Assembly (NCBI RefSeq): GCF_030936135.1
Contig: NC_082595.1
Span: 109,322,334 to 109,386,333, forward strand
DNA length: 64,000 nucleotides
Direction of reading: 5' to 3'
DNA from: Gavia stellata
Lineage: Eukaryota > Chordata > Aves > Gaviiformes > Gaviidae
In this document: positions 1-20,622 of the stretch, piece after piece
Layout: each line of letters opens with the position of its first letter
How positions within the stretch are numbered: the first letter of the stretch is position 1
Position numbers and translations under genes: made by a program
Notes under the pieces: model-generated
Told to the model about the DNA's origin: nothing
What the model saw: the letters and a program-made list of their open reading frames with translations, nothing else
Database searches by the model: none

Positions 1-551
1 GGGGAATCCTGCTCTCTTCATCTTCCCAATATCATGACTACTCTCTGAGTAGGTCTTTTCCAAGCAAATATTCACCCACCACCTCGTAATTTCATTTCTA
101 GACCACTTTTTTGGCACACTTGAGAGATTTACATGCAACTTAAGCACATAGGCTTAATAACATCAAGATAAAACACAGCTACAGTTCATCTCCTAACCAC
201 AGCCCCATTACCTGTCAAGGAATGGCATTAGTTTGGCTTGGCATGATTTACCTTGTAGTTTTGCTATCGCTTTACTGCATATAACTTTTGCTTGATTAAC
301 TGTCCCTACAGCTTTCTGGGAACTATGTTTTTCCCTAGTTTCTCCTTTTTTTTCTCCCACTTTATTTTTTTTTTCCTCTTCCCCGTTTTCTGCACCCATC
401 CTCCAAGATTTCGCAGAAGGAATCCAATATACTGGTTCAGTTCAACTGATCTCAGTCATCTAAAACCAAGACACCTGGAGCTGAGCTTGGCAATTTAGGC
501 TTGCTTTAGACTCAGCAGAGAGCAACAGCCACATTTAGACCACACTTAATC
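1..551. other. Intergenic, no gene recognised
   Basis: AT-rich unique sequence with pyrimidine tracts near 340-380. No ORF looks like a known protein, and no CR1 tail or tandem repeat is visible. It lies just downstream of the poly(A) signal of the candidate minus-strand exon. Confidence 0.5.
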
Positions 552-557
552 TTTATT
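552..557 (-). terminator. Candidate poly(A) signal AATAAA for the unidentified minus-strand exon
   Basis: The plus strand reads tttatt, which is AATAAA on the minus strand. It lies 111 nt downstream of the TAA stop at 669-671. A canonical signal at this spacing supports the exon being the 3' end of a transcript. There is no transcript evidence here. Confidence 0.4.
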
Positions 558-668
558 AATCCAAATTAATCTTAACTCCTGCAGATGCTCAGACTCAGTC
601 CCATCTATGTCAGATGAATCATGACCTAAAGGAATCCAAAATATGTTTGACCCAGTTTGCATTTAGTA

Positions 669-869
669 TTATTTCCACAAGATATAGAAATCCTTTTCCA
701 GGCTGTCTTCCCATGGCATCTTCTCTATCGAGCCCCTAACATTACTCAAGCCACGTTTCTTGAGAATTGCAATCTTGATTTTATGGTCTCCTTCCTTTTC
801 TTTGTAAGGATCACAAACTCCATCATCGTTTTCATCCACTCTGGAATTTTCAATCAGCAAGAACAAAGC
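669..869 (-). CDS. Candidate terminal coding exon of an unidentified gene
   Basis: A 66-codon open stretch plus TAA follows a strong-looking acceptor (T-rich tract, then TTTTCAG at 876-870). AATAAA lies 111 nt past the stop. The predicted peptide begins ALFLLIENSR. It has an acidic, EF-hand-like or calcium-loop-like patch (DENDDGVCD, about residues 12-20), then a Lys/Arg-rich stretch, and ends in FYILWK. I do not recognise the family. By human synteny IL17F should lie here, but this peptide has only one cysteine and no IL17 cystine-knot pattern, so it is not an IL17 C-terminal exon. It could be a lineage-specific gene, a decayed exon or a chance ORF. A phase-compatible possible upstream exon is at 1462-1538. 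Confidence 0.35.
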   Translation of the reverse strand, partial: ALFLLIENSRVDENDDGVCDPYKEKEGDHKIKIAILKKRGLSNVRGSIEKMPWEDSLEKDFYILWK

Positions 870-1976
870 CTGAAAATGAAATATAACAGCAAATAATATT
901 ATATAAATATTAACAAACATTAGTAAATTAAACAGTGGCAGAGACTGCTGAAACCAATTGGCAGTCTGGCCATGTTGCTAGTATTAAAAGCTCCCAGCCA
1001 CCAAAACAAGGTGGTTATATCACAACTGCTTCTTGGCCCATGCATGCTCCTGAATCATGGCCAAAAGTTGTTTGGGAGAGGGCTAGTTAAGCCCATCAAA
1101 ACCGTGCCAAGGACCAATCAAAAAACATAGCTAGCTGAGGTGCAGTGCCGAAGTCTGGGCCCTCTTTAGTGTATTAGAGCAGATACAGCTTCAGGGTCCA
1201 TGGACAGAGCATCCAAGAACTGGATGACCTCTCTGGTAGTACCGCAGAATCAGTTTGTTGGTCAGATTCAGCTGATCCCCACAAACCTCCCTGCTCTTTG
1301 GGATTTGTAGGTCTAGATCTTCCATCCATAGGGTTAGGTGACCACTCATTGCCAAAAAAACTTTCTTAATATTGACAGCAAGCTGATGTTGCTCCTTTGC
1401 ATCCCATTCCTTTCTACCTCTCTCCCACCTACTCCCACCTGCCTCACGTGGCACCTCTTACCTGAATTCCTTTGGCAGGGGCGAGGAAGCCACAGGCTTG
1501 TGCCCTACGGGGAGCATTCAATGGTACGTTTCTTTGGTCTGAACAGAGCCCACGTGGGCTAAAGAGCAGCTAAATGAAGACGTTGCCTTCCTAGGCATTC
1601 CCAGCCTTTGTGGTGCTTCTGCCTACACATCCTCGCAAACATCTGTCTGCTGCCTTCCATTTCCTAAGATACCAAGCTACGATCTCTTTTTGCACAGACC
1701 TGTCCCTGCCCCCTCGTACGACAGGGATTTGCACTTGCGCTCAGGAGCGGGGATGCTGGAGGACCCGGTGGCTGCCAGCCACCTGCTCTGCTCACCATCC
1801 ACAGTTCTCACACCAACCGTTCCTCAAGCTGTGGGCCATCCGCAGACCCACCAGCCAAGTCAGCGTCTCTCCAAGGACCAGGGATTTGGTTTGCCCTTGT
1901 CAGCAAAGACCGCTCACCCAAGGGCCTGAGCAATTGCAAAGGATATATCAAGGTGGCCACCAGCACACGGAGGTAG
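870..1976. other. Intergenic or putative intron, no firm gene
   Basis: Unique sequence. The only gene-like signal is a minus-strand candidate exon at 1462-1538: acceptor TTCAG, 25 open codons, donor GTAAGAG. It joins in phase to the 669-869 exon. The other open stretches (plus-strand 1610-2011, minus-strand 1191-1454) have no recognisable domain and look like chance ORFs. Confidence 0.35.
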
Positions 1977-2165
1977 ATCACAGAATCACTAAGGTTGGAA
2001 AAGACCTGTAAGATCATCAAGCCCAACCATTGACCAAAAAAATACCACCACGCCCATTAAACCATGTCCCACAGTGCCACATCCACACGTTCCTTGAATA
2101 CCTCCAGGGATGGTGACTCCACCACCTCCCTGGGCAGCCTGTTCCAGTGTCTCACCACTCTAATA
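1977..2165 (-). repeat. CR1 LINE fragment (3' end)
   Basis: The plus strand reads as the reverse complement of a CR1 3' end: a cacagaatcact tail, then ggttggaaaagacctgtaag, then the segment with 'accacctccctgggcagcct'. The insertion is therefore in minus orientation. It is 5'-truncated, as is usual for CR1. Confidence 0.85.
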
Positions 2166-2533
2166 GCTACTAGATAGCTACATGCTTCCATCCTAGGCTA
2201 TAGGATAGTAAAATAAACCAGAGATTTACCTACCCTGGAGCTCCTCCTGGTGTCTTGTCATGAGAAATACACTATTAGTAGTTCCCCAGCTGTAAGGGCA
2301 GGGAAAAACATAAAGGTCTCAGCAGAATAGGAGATGGCTCCGAAGAGCCACTCTGGCCAAATGCCCTCACTGCTGTGACCTGCAAAGAGGAACAACCTCC
2401 AAAAGTCAGGGAAAAGTTGGGAGAGACAGAGGAGATGACAACATCCCCACTCCCACAAGGCAATGTCGGAGCAGCAGAAATTACTGGGGGATTTTTTATA
2501 AGCCCCCAGGCACCTTTCCAAAAGAAAAAGGTT

Positions 2534-2845
2534 ACAGAATATCACAGAATATCACAGAATCACTACGGTTGGAAAAGACCTGTAAGATCATCAAGTCCAA
2601 CCTGAAAAAAAAAAAAACAAAAAAAACCAAAAAAAAACCAAAAAAAAACCCCAACAAACAACCCACGCAAGCCAACCACCACACAACAACAACAAGGCAC
2701 AACACACCAAAAACCAACCCACCCAACACCACACAGCACCATGTCCATCAAGCTACATCCCACAATGCCACATCCACACGCTCCTTGAATACCTCCAGGG
2801 AGGGTGACTCTACCACCTCCCTGGGCAGCCTATTCCAATGGTTCC
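2534..2845 (-). repeat. CR1 LINE fragment interrupted by an A/C-only tract
   Basis: It starts with duplicated tail units (atatcacagaatatcacagaatcac) and continues into the CR1 body. An A/C-rich stretch (about 2605-2740) interrupts it before the familiar 'acaatgccacatccacacgc...ctgggcagcc' part resumes. Minus orientation. Confidence 0.8.
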
Positions 2846-3682
2846 TTTGCCCATGAATGAGTTGGTAAGAAAACACCACCTCCACCCTGAAAAAGGCACC
2901 TGGGTACGTTTGGCCCATTGCTCCTGCCAAAGGGCTTCGCAGCATGGAGCCACCACGGTGGTGACCATGGAGGAGCAGGGCGTGCTGGCTCGGCTTCCCT
3001 CCCAGCCCCACAGGGCTCAGGACCGGAGCTGCGTAACAAAACCAGAGACAGAACACCTCTGACCATCTGTGTGTTTATCTCATCTTCACCAATCTTTGCA
3101 GCTTTACAAGCCAGACACCGGCCGTAGGTCTGAGGTCACTCTGCAGAAGTGCAATTCATCCAACCAGAGATCTTTAGGAAGCTGCAAACATGCAAAATCC
3201 CCTCCAAACCTGAAAATCTGCTGTCACTGCTGTGTTGGATGAGGGGACCTCAGAAATTAGGCTTTTACAATTCAACAGGTCTGTCTGCAAAAGAAAAACG
3301 GGGGTTTCCCCCCCTCGCCCTCCCTGTGCAACGAGATGCTACCAAGTCCTTTTAGCCACCAGGACGTGTAGCTCCGGGTGGGCAGCGGCCACGTAGCTGC
3401 GGTGGGAGAGGCAGGAGCTGCCCACATTTATTACCAGCCCAGCCCAAGGGCATTTCTGCAAGTGCCTGGTCCAGCAAGGCGAAGGCACCGTGGTGGAAGG
3501 ACGTGCCCAACGCTGCCCCTGAGCCCAAAGAGGCAGGCAGCCGCCCGAAGGCTTTCCATAGCAGCGCAGCTCCCCAGAAGACTGCAGAGCTGCATCCCCA
3601 GAAGTGGGAACAGTTTAAACCCAAGTAAGCAGCAAGTTACGGGAGAAAAAGCAGCAAGTTACGGGAGAAACGGTATCTAGAC
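2846..3682. other. Intergenic, nothing recognised apart from a 22-bp tandem duplication
   Basis: Unique sequence with no recognisable protein in any frame. The 20-mer gcagcaagttacgggagaaa occurs at 3629-3648 and again at 3651-3670, a recent-looking 22-bp duplication close to the distal MCM3 poly(A) candidate. Confidence 0.5.
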
Positions 3683-3688
3683 TTTATT
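3683..3688 (-). terminator. Candidate distal poly(A) signal of MCM3
   Basis: AATAAA on the minus strand, 1.29 kb downstream of the MCM3 stop. Its use would give a 3' UTR of about 1.3 kb. A proximal AATAAA at 4649-4654 competes with it, and the sequence alone does not decide between them. Confidence 0.3.
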
Positions 3689-4648
3689 ATTCAAATCAAT
3701 ATTTATAGCATCCAGAAACAAGGGTATACGAACTGTGCAGGTGCCTGGAGATGGGCAGGGACAACAGCAAACAGCCTGTGCTGATCAGGGTCTTCTCCAA
3801 AGCTTAACCTCAAACTTGCTAAGACCAAAAAAAAAAAAAAAAAAAAAAAATTTAAAAAAATCCCAAACCTTCCGCAGCTCTGGCATCACGAGCAGCTGAG
3901 ACTGGTCTGACTGCACGTTCAGCTTTTCTTGAAAACCCTGGGAGCTTGCTGGTTTCTACGAACAGCCTTTTCTCCAAGAAGCGGTCACCTACGTGTTCCC
4001 AGAAAGCAAGACGGGTTCAACAAATCCCCCAAGAGCAAGGGAAGGCTTTTATGATCTCAGCAGCTTGCGGTTACCTTCCACAGGACACGGGAAGATTGGC
4101 AGCGGCTCAGCCGGCAGGACGTAGAGGGGATGCAGAATCCCAGGTCCCCATAGCTTTGACCTTTCTTTGCTACAGGTTTCCTCCCATTTGTGGTGGTCCT
4201 GTAATATTCATATGGGCACGATCCCAGACCGAAGGCAGGAGCAGCTGAAGACCAAACCCCCACGTGCCAGGGACACATCCCCCGGGCAGCTCTGAGCATC
4301 CCAGGCCCTCCCCACCCGTTTGGGGCCAAAACTCCCAGCAGGGCTGTGAAATCTAGAAGGCAAGTTGATCCACGGGTGATGGAGCAGGTCAGACTATACT
4401 TGCCCCTGCATCACCAGAAATCATCCTCCCCAAGATGGGTAGGACATCAGTGGGGGAAGAGGCTGGTCACAGCCAACAGGACAGGCATTCCGCATCTTTA
4501 CTTGCGAGACAAGCAAATCTAGGCTATGTAATTGGGGAAAAAAGAAAAAAAAGGGGGAAAACCAAAAGCTTCACTACTAACAGTGGAGCTCCCATATTGC
4601 TTCTTATCACCACTGCTACTGAATGCTGGATTCCTAAATCCAGATTTT
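3689..4648. other. Possible distal MCM3 3' UTR or intergenic DNA
   Basis: Contains a poly(A) run at 3827-3850 on the plus strand and otherwise unique sequence. No coding potential is recognised. It would be transcribed if MCM3 uses the distal poly(A) signal. Confidence 0.35.
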
Positions 4649-4654
4649 TTTATT
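4649..4654 (-). terminator. Candidate proximal poly(A) signal of MCM3
   Basis: AATAAA on the minus strand (context TTGAATAAAAAAATC), 328 nt past the MCM3 stop codon. The spacing gives a short 3' UTR. Confidence 0.45.
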
Positions 4655-4981
4655 CAAAGGCTGGAACTACTACCACCAAAGCTAAAAACAACACACTAAG
4701 AACATTGATAATTTGCACGTAAGTTTTTCCTTTTGTCTCCTTGCAGAAACAAACCTCTTCCCAAATGCTTCAGTTTGGAGGCAGCAACCTTAAGAGAGCT
4801 TCCAGAGCTCCTGGCTTTTTTGGTGCCAGCAATGCACAGCGAGGAAGGACTGTAAAGTGCACAGAGTTGAGCTCCCCAAAGCTCAGCTCAGCCAGATGAA
4901 GCGTTCAGGAGAGTTGAAGGCAAACACAAAGAGTCTCCAGACTGAGAGTCCACAAGAACTTGGGCTCTTCCACCCAGAGGC

Positions 4982-14962
<9,981 letters not shown>

Positions 14963-15400
14963 GCTGCCGGCCGCTCGGGGAGGCCGGGGGGGCCGCGGAG
15001 ATCCCGCTGCTGCACGGGGGAAGGCGATAAGAGCGAGAGGAGCCGGCCCGACCCCGCAACGGCCCCGGTAACGCCCGCGATCCGACCCGCTGCGATCCGA
15101 CCCCCCCGGCAACCGCCGCGCTCCCGCTTGGCGCCAAAACCGGGAGCCTTTCCCGCCACCGAGGGGGAGTTCCGCCTCCCTCCCGCCCCCGCGGAGCTTC
15201 TCATTGGTCGGAACCGCCCCGCGCCAGCCAATGGGGCAGCGATAGAGTTCGCGGGAGTGACGCGCAAGAGCTCCAGCCAATCAGCGCGCGGGGGGGCGGG
15301 GAGTAGCCGGGGGGGACCCGCGCTCCCCTGCGCCCGCGTGGGTTGCGGCGGCGGCGCTGGGGTCGGGGGTGCCGGGTCGGTCCCGGGCGGCTCCTGGAAG

Positions 15401-16600
15401 TCACCAACCGGTTGAAAATACCATTTTAATTAAATAAAAAAAGGAAAAAACCAAAACAAAAAAACAAACCCACTTTTTATTTTCCTATTGCATTTTGGGG
15501 AGCCCCTTTTCCGGATGTTTTCACCCCAAAGCATACAGGCTGGGCGTTGCTTTTCCCTTTTACGTGGCCCGGCGTGGGTCCGGGAGTTTGGGGCTGAAGG
15601 CACAAGGTCCTGCCGTGGCGCTGGCAACGTAGCAGATGATTTTGGATGTGTCTCCGGGAAGGCATTGCGGGCAGAAGTCACGGGAAAGCGGGGACAGAGC
15701 AGTGCCCCTCCGTGTGGGGAAACCGTCCGCTCCCCCTTAAAAAACATTTTCGGTAGCCCTTAAAAATCTTTATCTGAACTCTGTTTAAAAATAGAAAAAA
15801 AGTAAAACGCTGGACAAAACTATTCTGATCAGCCAGACATAGCGGACATCCAAACTTGGCCGTGTCCCCTGGATGACAGTACAGCTAAATACAGTTTTTC
15901 CAGGGTTGGTAGTAAATATTCACCCGGGGTCCGTTCGGCGGTGCAAAACGCCAAGGCACAAGCGTTCACACTGCCCCATCTCACCAGAGTGAGCAGCTTC
16001 CATTCGTGTTTTGGAAAAGGAGCAGGAAACGGCCCCTGCTGTGTTTCCCCTTTTCTCTTTGCGTGTGTGGACCAGATCCCTCTAAAATCATTGGAAATGT
16101 TGCCGGTAACCACTGCAGCACCCATTTGCCTTCAGACTCTCCTCAAATCCAGCCCTTCCCATGATTTTCTGGAGATGTCTCGTTTTCATAGCAGCTGGCT
16201 TGAGAGGGGGCAGCAGGAGGAGGAGCAAACAGAGAGAGCTTTGGTGTGCCCCGGCCACGCTCACTGGGTCATTACAAGATATTGAAGTGGGCACGTCAGC
16301 TGTGAGGATATAAACTGGCTGGGAAGAATCGGTCTGTGTAAGTCCCCGAAGGAAATATAATGTATCCTATATAAGTTGTCAGAACCCGACATGAGATTTC
16401 ACCTCTGAGAGAGTTTTTCTCTCTCTGCAGTAGACAGACTGTTATATCCAGCAATGAACACAGCCTCTGTGCTTTACTGCAGATAAAATATGGATGGAAA
16501 AAATAAAATATGGATACAAAGCAACCTGTGAGAACAGCTGGCAGTGTACAGAGTGGTACCAGGGTGGGATTCAGACATATATATCTACCTAGATATACAG
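15401..16600. other. Intergenic between MCM3 promoter and microsatellite, no gene recognised
   Basis: Unique sequence with AT-rich stretches at 15410-15480 and 15730-15800. The ORFs present (plus-strand 15488-15763 and 15941-16285) resemble no known protein. Confidence 0.5.
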
Positions 16601-16740
16601 ATATAGGTATAGTGATAGTGATAAAGATAGAGATAGAGATAGAGATAGAGATAGAGATAGAGATAGAGATAGAAAGAGAGATAGAGATAGAGATAGAGAT
16701 AGAGATAGAGATAGAGATAGAGATAGAGATAGAGATAGAT

Positions 16741-16793
<53 letters not shown>
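16601..16793 (+). repeat. Compound microsatellite (AGATAG)n then (GA)n
   Basis: A GATA-type lead-in (tagtgatagtgataaag) runs into about 115 bp of near-perfect AGATAG hexamers, interrupted by two AAAGAG units, and then about 48 bp of pure GA ending at 16793. It is read as an Ile-Glu/Arg-Glu ORF, which is an artefact. Confidence 0.95.
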
Positions 16794-16796
<3 letters not shown>

Positions 16797-19700
16797 ATAG
16801 ATGTTTATCTAGATCACACATAGATTTCACCTAAATTTAGGCAGTCAAAATGAATCCCAGCCCATAAAGATGTCGTAAATCGCTGCAGTGCTCCTCCTGC
16901 TGAGCTCTGTGTGAAGGGCGCTGGCAGGGACCCATCGCTCCTGACCACAAGGTAACAAGAGTCAGGGATAAAAATAGTCGCCTGTTGTTATTCATGATGG
17001 TGCCCTATAACAACTGCTGCCGTGCTGTGGCTCTTGCCTGAATAATTAATGGGAGCAGGTCAGGCCAGGGAGGACAAAGGGATGGAGAGAGATGGAGAAC
17101 ACCCGGATAACAGACGCCGTTCCTTTTAGGACTCCCTAGGATGCTGCCTGAGATCTCCAGGGATTCACCTCCCTGCCACATCCGAGCGGTTACGGGGTGG
17201 AGGGTGCAGCACAGGCTCACAGAGACATTTAGCACCTTCTAGGCCCTGAAAAAAACAGGAATTAAGCACCTAAATACACGGAGGGCTGGAGCTGCAGAGC
17301 TCGAGGAGAAATAGAAGAATGGCGGGTGGGTGCAGGAGTAATTTCCACGGGTGAATTGCACACGAGGGGTGCTGGCCAGAACACCCCGACTGTCCCTGTT
17401 CACAGAGCGCCATTTTCTCCTCCCTTCCTCACATCCCTGTGCACTGGTATCTGCGTGTGCACTAGGTTTCTGAGATCATGCTATTTAGAAATAAGAAATA
17501 ACTGGGGTCATTTTTAATTGGGGAGGAAAAAAGATCCCTTAATAGGTACGCTGTGATCCCTCCCCGACTCTGGGGTTTTTTCCCTTATTTCAACTACAAG
17601 TCAATTTTCAAGCCCCAACTCAATTTTCAAGTTGCCATCTATTAGCTTTTCTGTTTGCTGAGCAACCTTGTCTCACCCATGGAGGGCAGAGGAGAGGCTT
17701 GTGGCTCATTCACAGCTCCAAAAATGGGGGGAGAGTACCCCAAATTCAACAGTGTCACCTCTTCATCAAGCAACACATTGGAGTTGAGGTTTCAAATATA
17801 TTTGTAATAAAATGGAAGGGTAATAACATGGAATTAAATGTTTTGAATTAAAAAAAAATCACTTTTTATAATTGAAACGATGTGGAGAAGGGAGACCACC
17901 TATAAGATGGTTTTGTCACTGTAAATTTTAAGTTTTCCAAGGGATAAAAGGGGTTTGTCCTTGCTGGTGTCTCCTGCAGCTGCACTTGCAGGAGCTGAAC
18001 TCCAACTGGGGAATTCACTCTCACAAGAGGACAGTCATCCTGACTCTCACCATTTCAGGACCACATGTGGAAGACACATAATTTAATGCTGAAGGAACCC
18101 TTCTTAATCCTCTAATCTGACCTTTTCCCTAACATAGGCTGGAGAATTTCACCCGATCGCATCTGCACCCAGCTCAGGCATTTCTCACATCATTTTCTTG
18201 AAGCATTTGCTATTCCCACGCACTCTGGTAAATCTTTAAACTGATCTATCTCTTTTTTTTGGCTAATCCCGGGGAAGAAAAACATGGAAAACAACTATCA
18301 GTGAATATAAATGGAATTTCTTTACTTAAATGCACGGGGAGCTGCTGGTATCTCACCAGGAGAGCACAGTAAAGTGGGTAAGAAGTTAAGACTCTGACCT
18401 TCAACATGTTAGGATGGATCATAGTCTCCTTCTTGCTTCCCAGAGCAGGAACCTGGCACACACGGAGCTGCTTTCCCTCCTAGATGTAGCTAGCATGGCA
18501 ATGGGAGCATAAAATCTTCTTGAGGTCCTGCTTCTGATGCACAGCTACTCCACATCCCGCGGGTGATTCATTCTCTTCTCCTACTGTGCAGAAGAAAAAT
18601 ACGGCAATTAATAAAAAACCAAAACAAACCCACACAGGCCGTGCCTCCAGGCATAATGAAAAATGAATTCCCCCGGCAAATGAAACCGGAGGAGTGGCTG
18701 AATCAACAAAGCTCCGGAGAGCGCGGCCGGGAGCGTGTCTACATAATGTGGCAACCCGACCACATTTCCAGGGAAGTCCGAAGGGCCCAGATATAGATCG
18801 CCTGAGGTTTGGTGTTGCTATTTCGGTCTGCTCATCTGCTCTCACGGGTTCTGGCCGTTACTAAAGACAGTGACAGCTGGTTCCTTTTTTTGCCCCCCCC
18901 CTTCATTTTCTCCACCCCCAAGCCTGGAAATCACCCATCTCTATGCAAAGCATCATTGTCTCCAGGTCGGGATCTCTGGGATCTGCTTTCAGACACGGGG
19001 CAGGATCCGCTGGTCACTTCAGCAAGTGATCTCCAGCTTTGGAAGATGGGAAGCTGCAACAATTTGTGTAAGCCACATTAGCAATCATCATCTGACTGTC
19101 ACGGTGGGCTCTCTGCTCTGTGCAAAACCACGAAGAGGCAGGAAAGTCCTGACCCCAAATTGCCACATAACCCTTGTGCAACGTGGGGGGAGCAGCCGAA
19201 GGTGGCAAAATTAACTCTATCAAGTGCTTCTCTCTGATTGCAGGGGCCAGACTCGGTAAGCCAGGGCTTTTAGGACTGTTTTTTTCTGAATTATTAGTTA
19301 AAGAAAGCATATAAGCAGGATTCAAAACAATTGCAAAGGATTCATGTAACCCAGCACCCTGAAACTTGCCCGTGTGTGTTATTACAGAGGACAATAAAAG
19401 AAACCCCTGCATAGAAGTTATGGATCGCAAGGAAATTTCCCTCCTGAGCCCTGTTAGCTGGAGATTTTGTTTTGAAGCAAGAAGGTTTATAGCCTCTCCG
19501 AAACTGTAGTTATTTTTGCCATTCTTAGTATTATGCATCTGTACAATCTTGTCTAAATACTGCCAAACCGTGAGCATTCACTCCAGTGGAAAGAAGCTCA
19601 GTAGACAGCAATGCACGGTGCAGAAAAACTCTCTTTTACCCAATTATGGTAACAACAGGCCAATATTCTTTATTACAAGCAAATACAGGGAAAAGGTGAC

Positions 19701-19944
19701 TCGTCCTGCTTTCTGTATCCCATTTGGTGGTTTGAGTATCTCAGTTGTCTTTAGTGCGAAGCTGCTATGTTCCTCCTGAGCAGCACAGTCTGGACATAGT
19801 GTGTTTCGATGCATTTTGGGGAACAGTGACCCCAATCCTCAAAACAAGCTCCTCTTTTTGAGTGATAATTCAAAGCACCCAAAATAATGGGACAAGCGGT
19901 TTGCAGCCTGCAAGAATAGGGTTTGTCTTGTGTGGCAGGGAGGG
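16794..19944. other. Intergenic, no gene; possible conserved element near 18.58-18.80 kb
   Basis: Mostly unique non-coding sequence with AT-rich parts (17,800-17,940). The block at about 18,580-18,800 is compositionally distinct: it mixes homeodomain-like TAAT cores with GC-rich segments and CpGs outside an island. No recognisable CDS. Confidence 0.4.
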
Positions 19945-20622
19945 TGCATGTGGCCAGCGGGTCGAGGGAGGGGATTCTCGACTCCGCTCTGGTGAGACCC
20001 CACTGAAGTACTGCATCCAGCTCTGGGGTCCCCAACAGAAGAAGGACATTGACCTGTTGGAGCGGGTCCAGAGGAGGCCATGAAGATGATCAGAGGGATG
20101 GAGGACCTCTCCTGTGAAGACAGTTTGAGAGAGTTGGGGTTGTTCAGCCTGGAGAAGGTTCCAGGGAGACCTTATAGCAGCCTTACAGTACTTAAAGGGG
20201 GTTATAGGAAAGATGGGGACAGACTTTTTAGTAGGGCCTGTTGCAATAGGACAAGGGGTAATGCTTTTAAACTGAAAGAGGTGAGATTCAGACTGGACAG
20301 AAGGAAGAAATTTTTTACACTGAGGGTGGTGAGACAGTGGCACAGGTTGCCCAGAGAGGTGGGAGATGCCCCATCCCTGGAAACATTCCAGGTCAGGTTG
20401 GACGGGGCTCTGAGCAACCTGATCTAGTTGAAGATGTCCCTGCTCATTGCAGGGGGTTGGACTATGTCGGGAGTTTCCCGAAGCCAAGAGTTAACCGGCG
20501 GCTCGCGGCTGAAGGAACAGATGCGTCCGACTCAATATGAGTGATAAAGTCCTGCCTTCCCACAGGACTAGATGACCTTGAAAGGTCCCTTCCAACTCAA
20601 ACCGTTCTGTGATTCTATGATG
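19945..20622 (+). repeat. CR1 LINE copy with a 100-bp insertion
   Basis: About 580 bp of CR1 3' body. Plus-strand remnants include [11 protein letters not shown] and VVRQWHRLPREVGDAPSLE. It ends in 'accgttctgtgattctatga'. The 3' part 'gggttggacta / gatgacctt' is split by an insertion at 20465-20564, listed separately. Confidence 0.9.
20465..20564. mobile_element. 100-bp TG...CA element with 6-bp target duplication
   Basis: It lies inside the CR1 tail. GGACTA occurs on both sides (20459-20464 and 20565-20570), and removing the insert plus one copy restores the normal CR1 wording. The element begins TGTCGGGAG and ends CTTCCCACA. These are imperfect inverted termini of LTR type, and GATAAAG lies near the 3' end. 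Best reading: a very short or internally deleted solo LTR of an endogenous retrovirus. A small DNA transposon is the alternative. It has no coding capacity. Confidence 0.6.

Noticed and set aside
1191-1454. Minus-strand 87-codon frame, considered as an IL17F or unknown-gene exon
   Set aside because: No IL17 cysteine pattern and no convincing splice sites in frame. The region shows short coding-like bits in more than one frame, so it is not supportable.
16510-16800. ORF with Ile-Glu and Arg-Glu repeats
   Set aside because: A translation of the AGATAG/GA microsatellite, not a protein.
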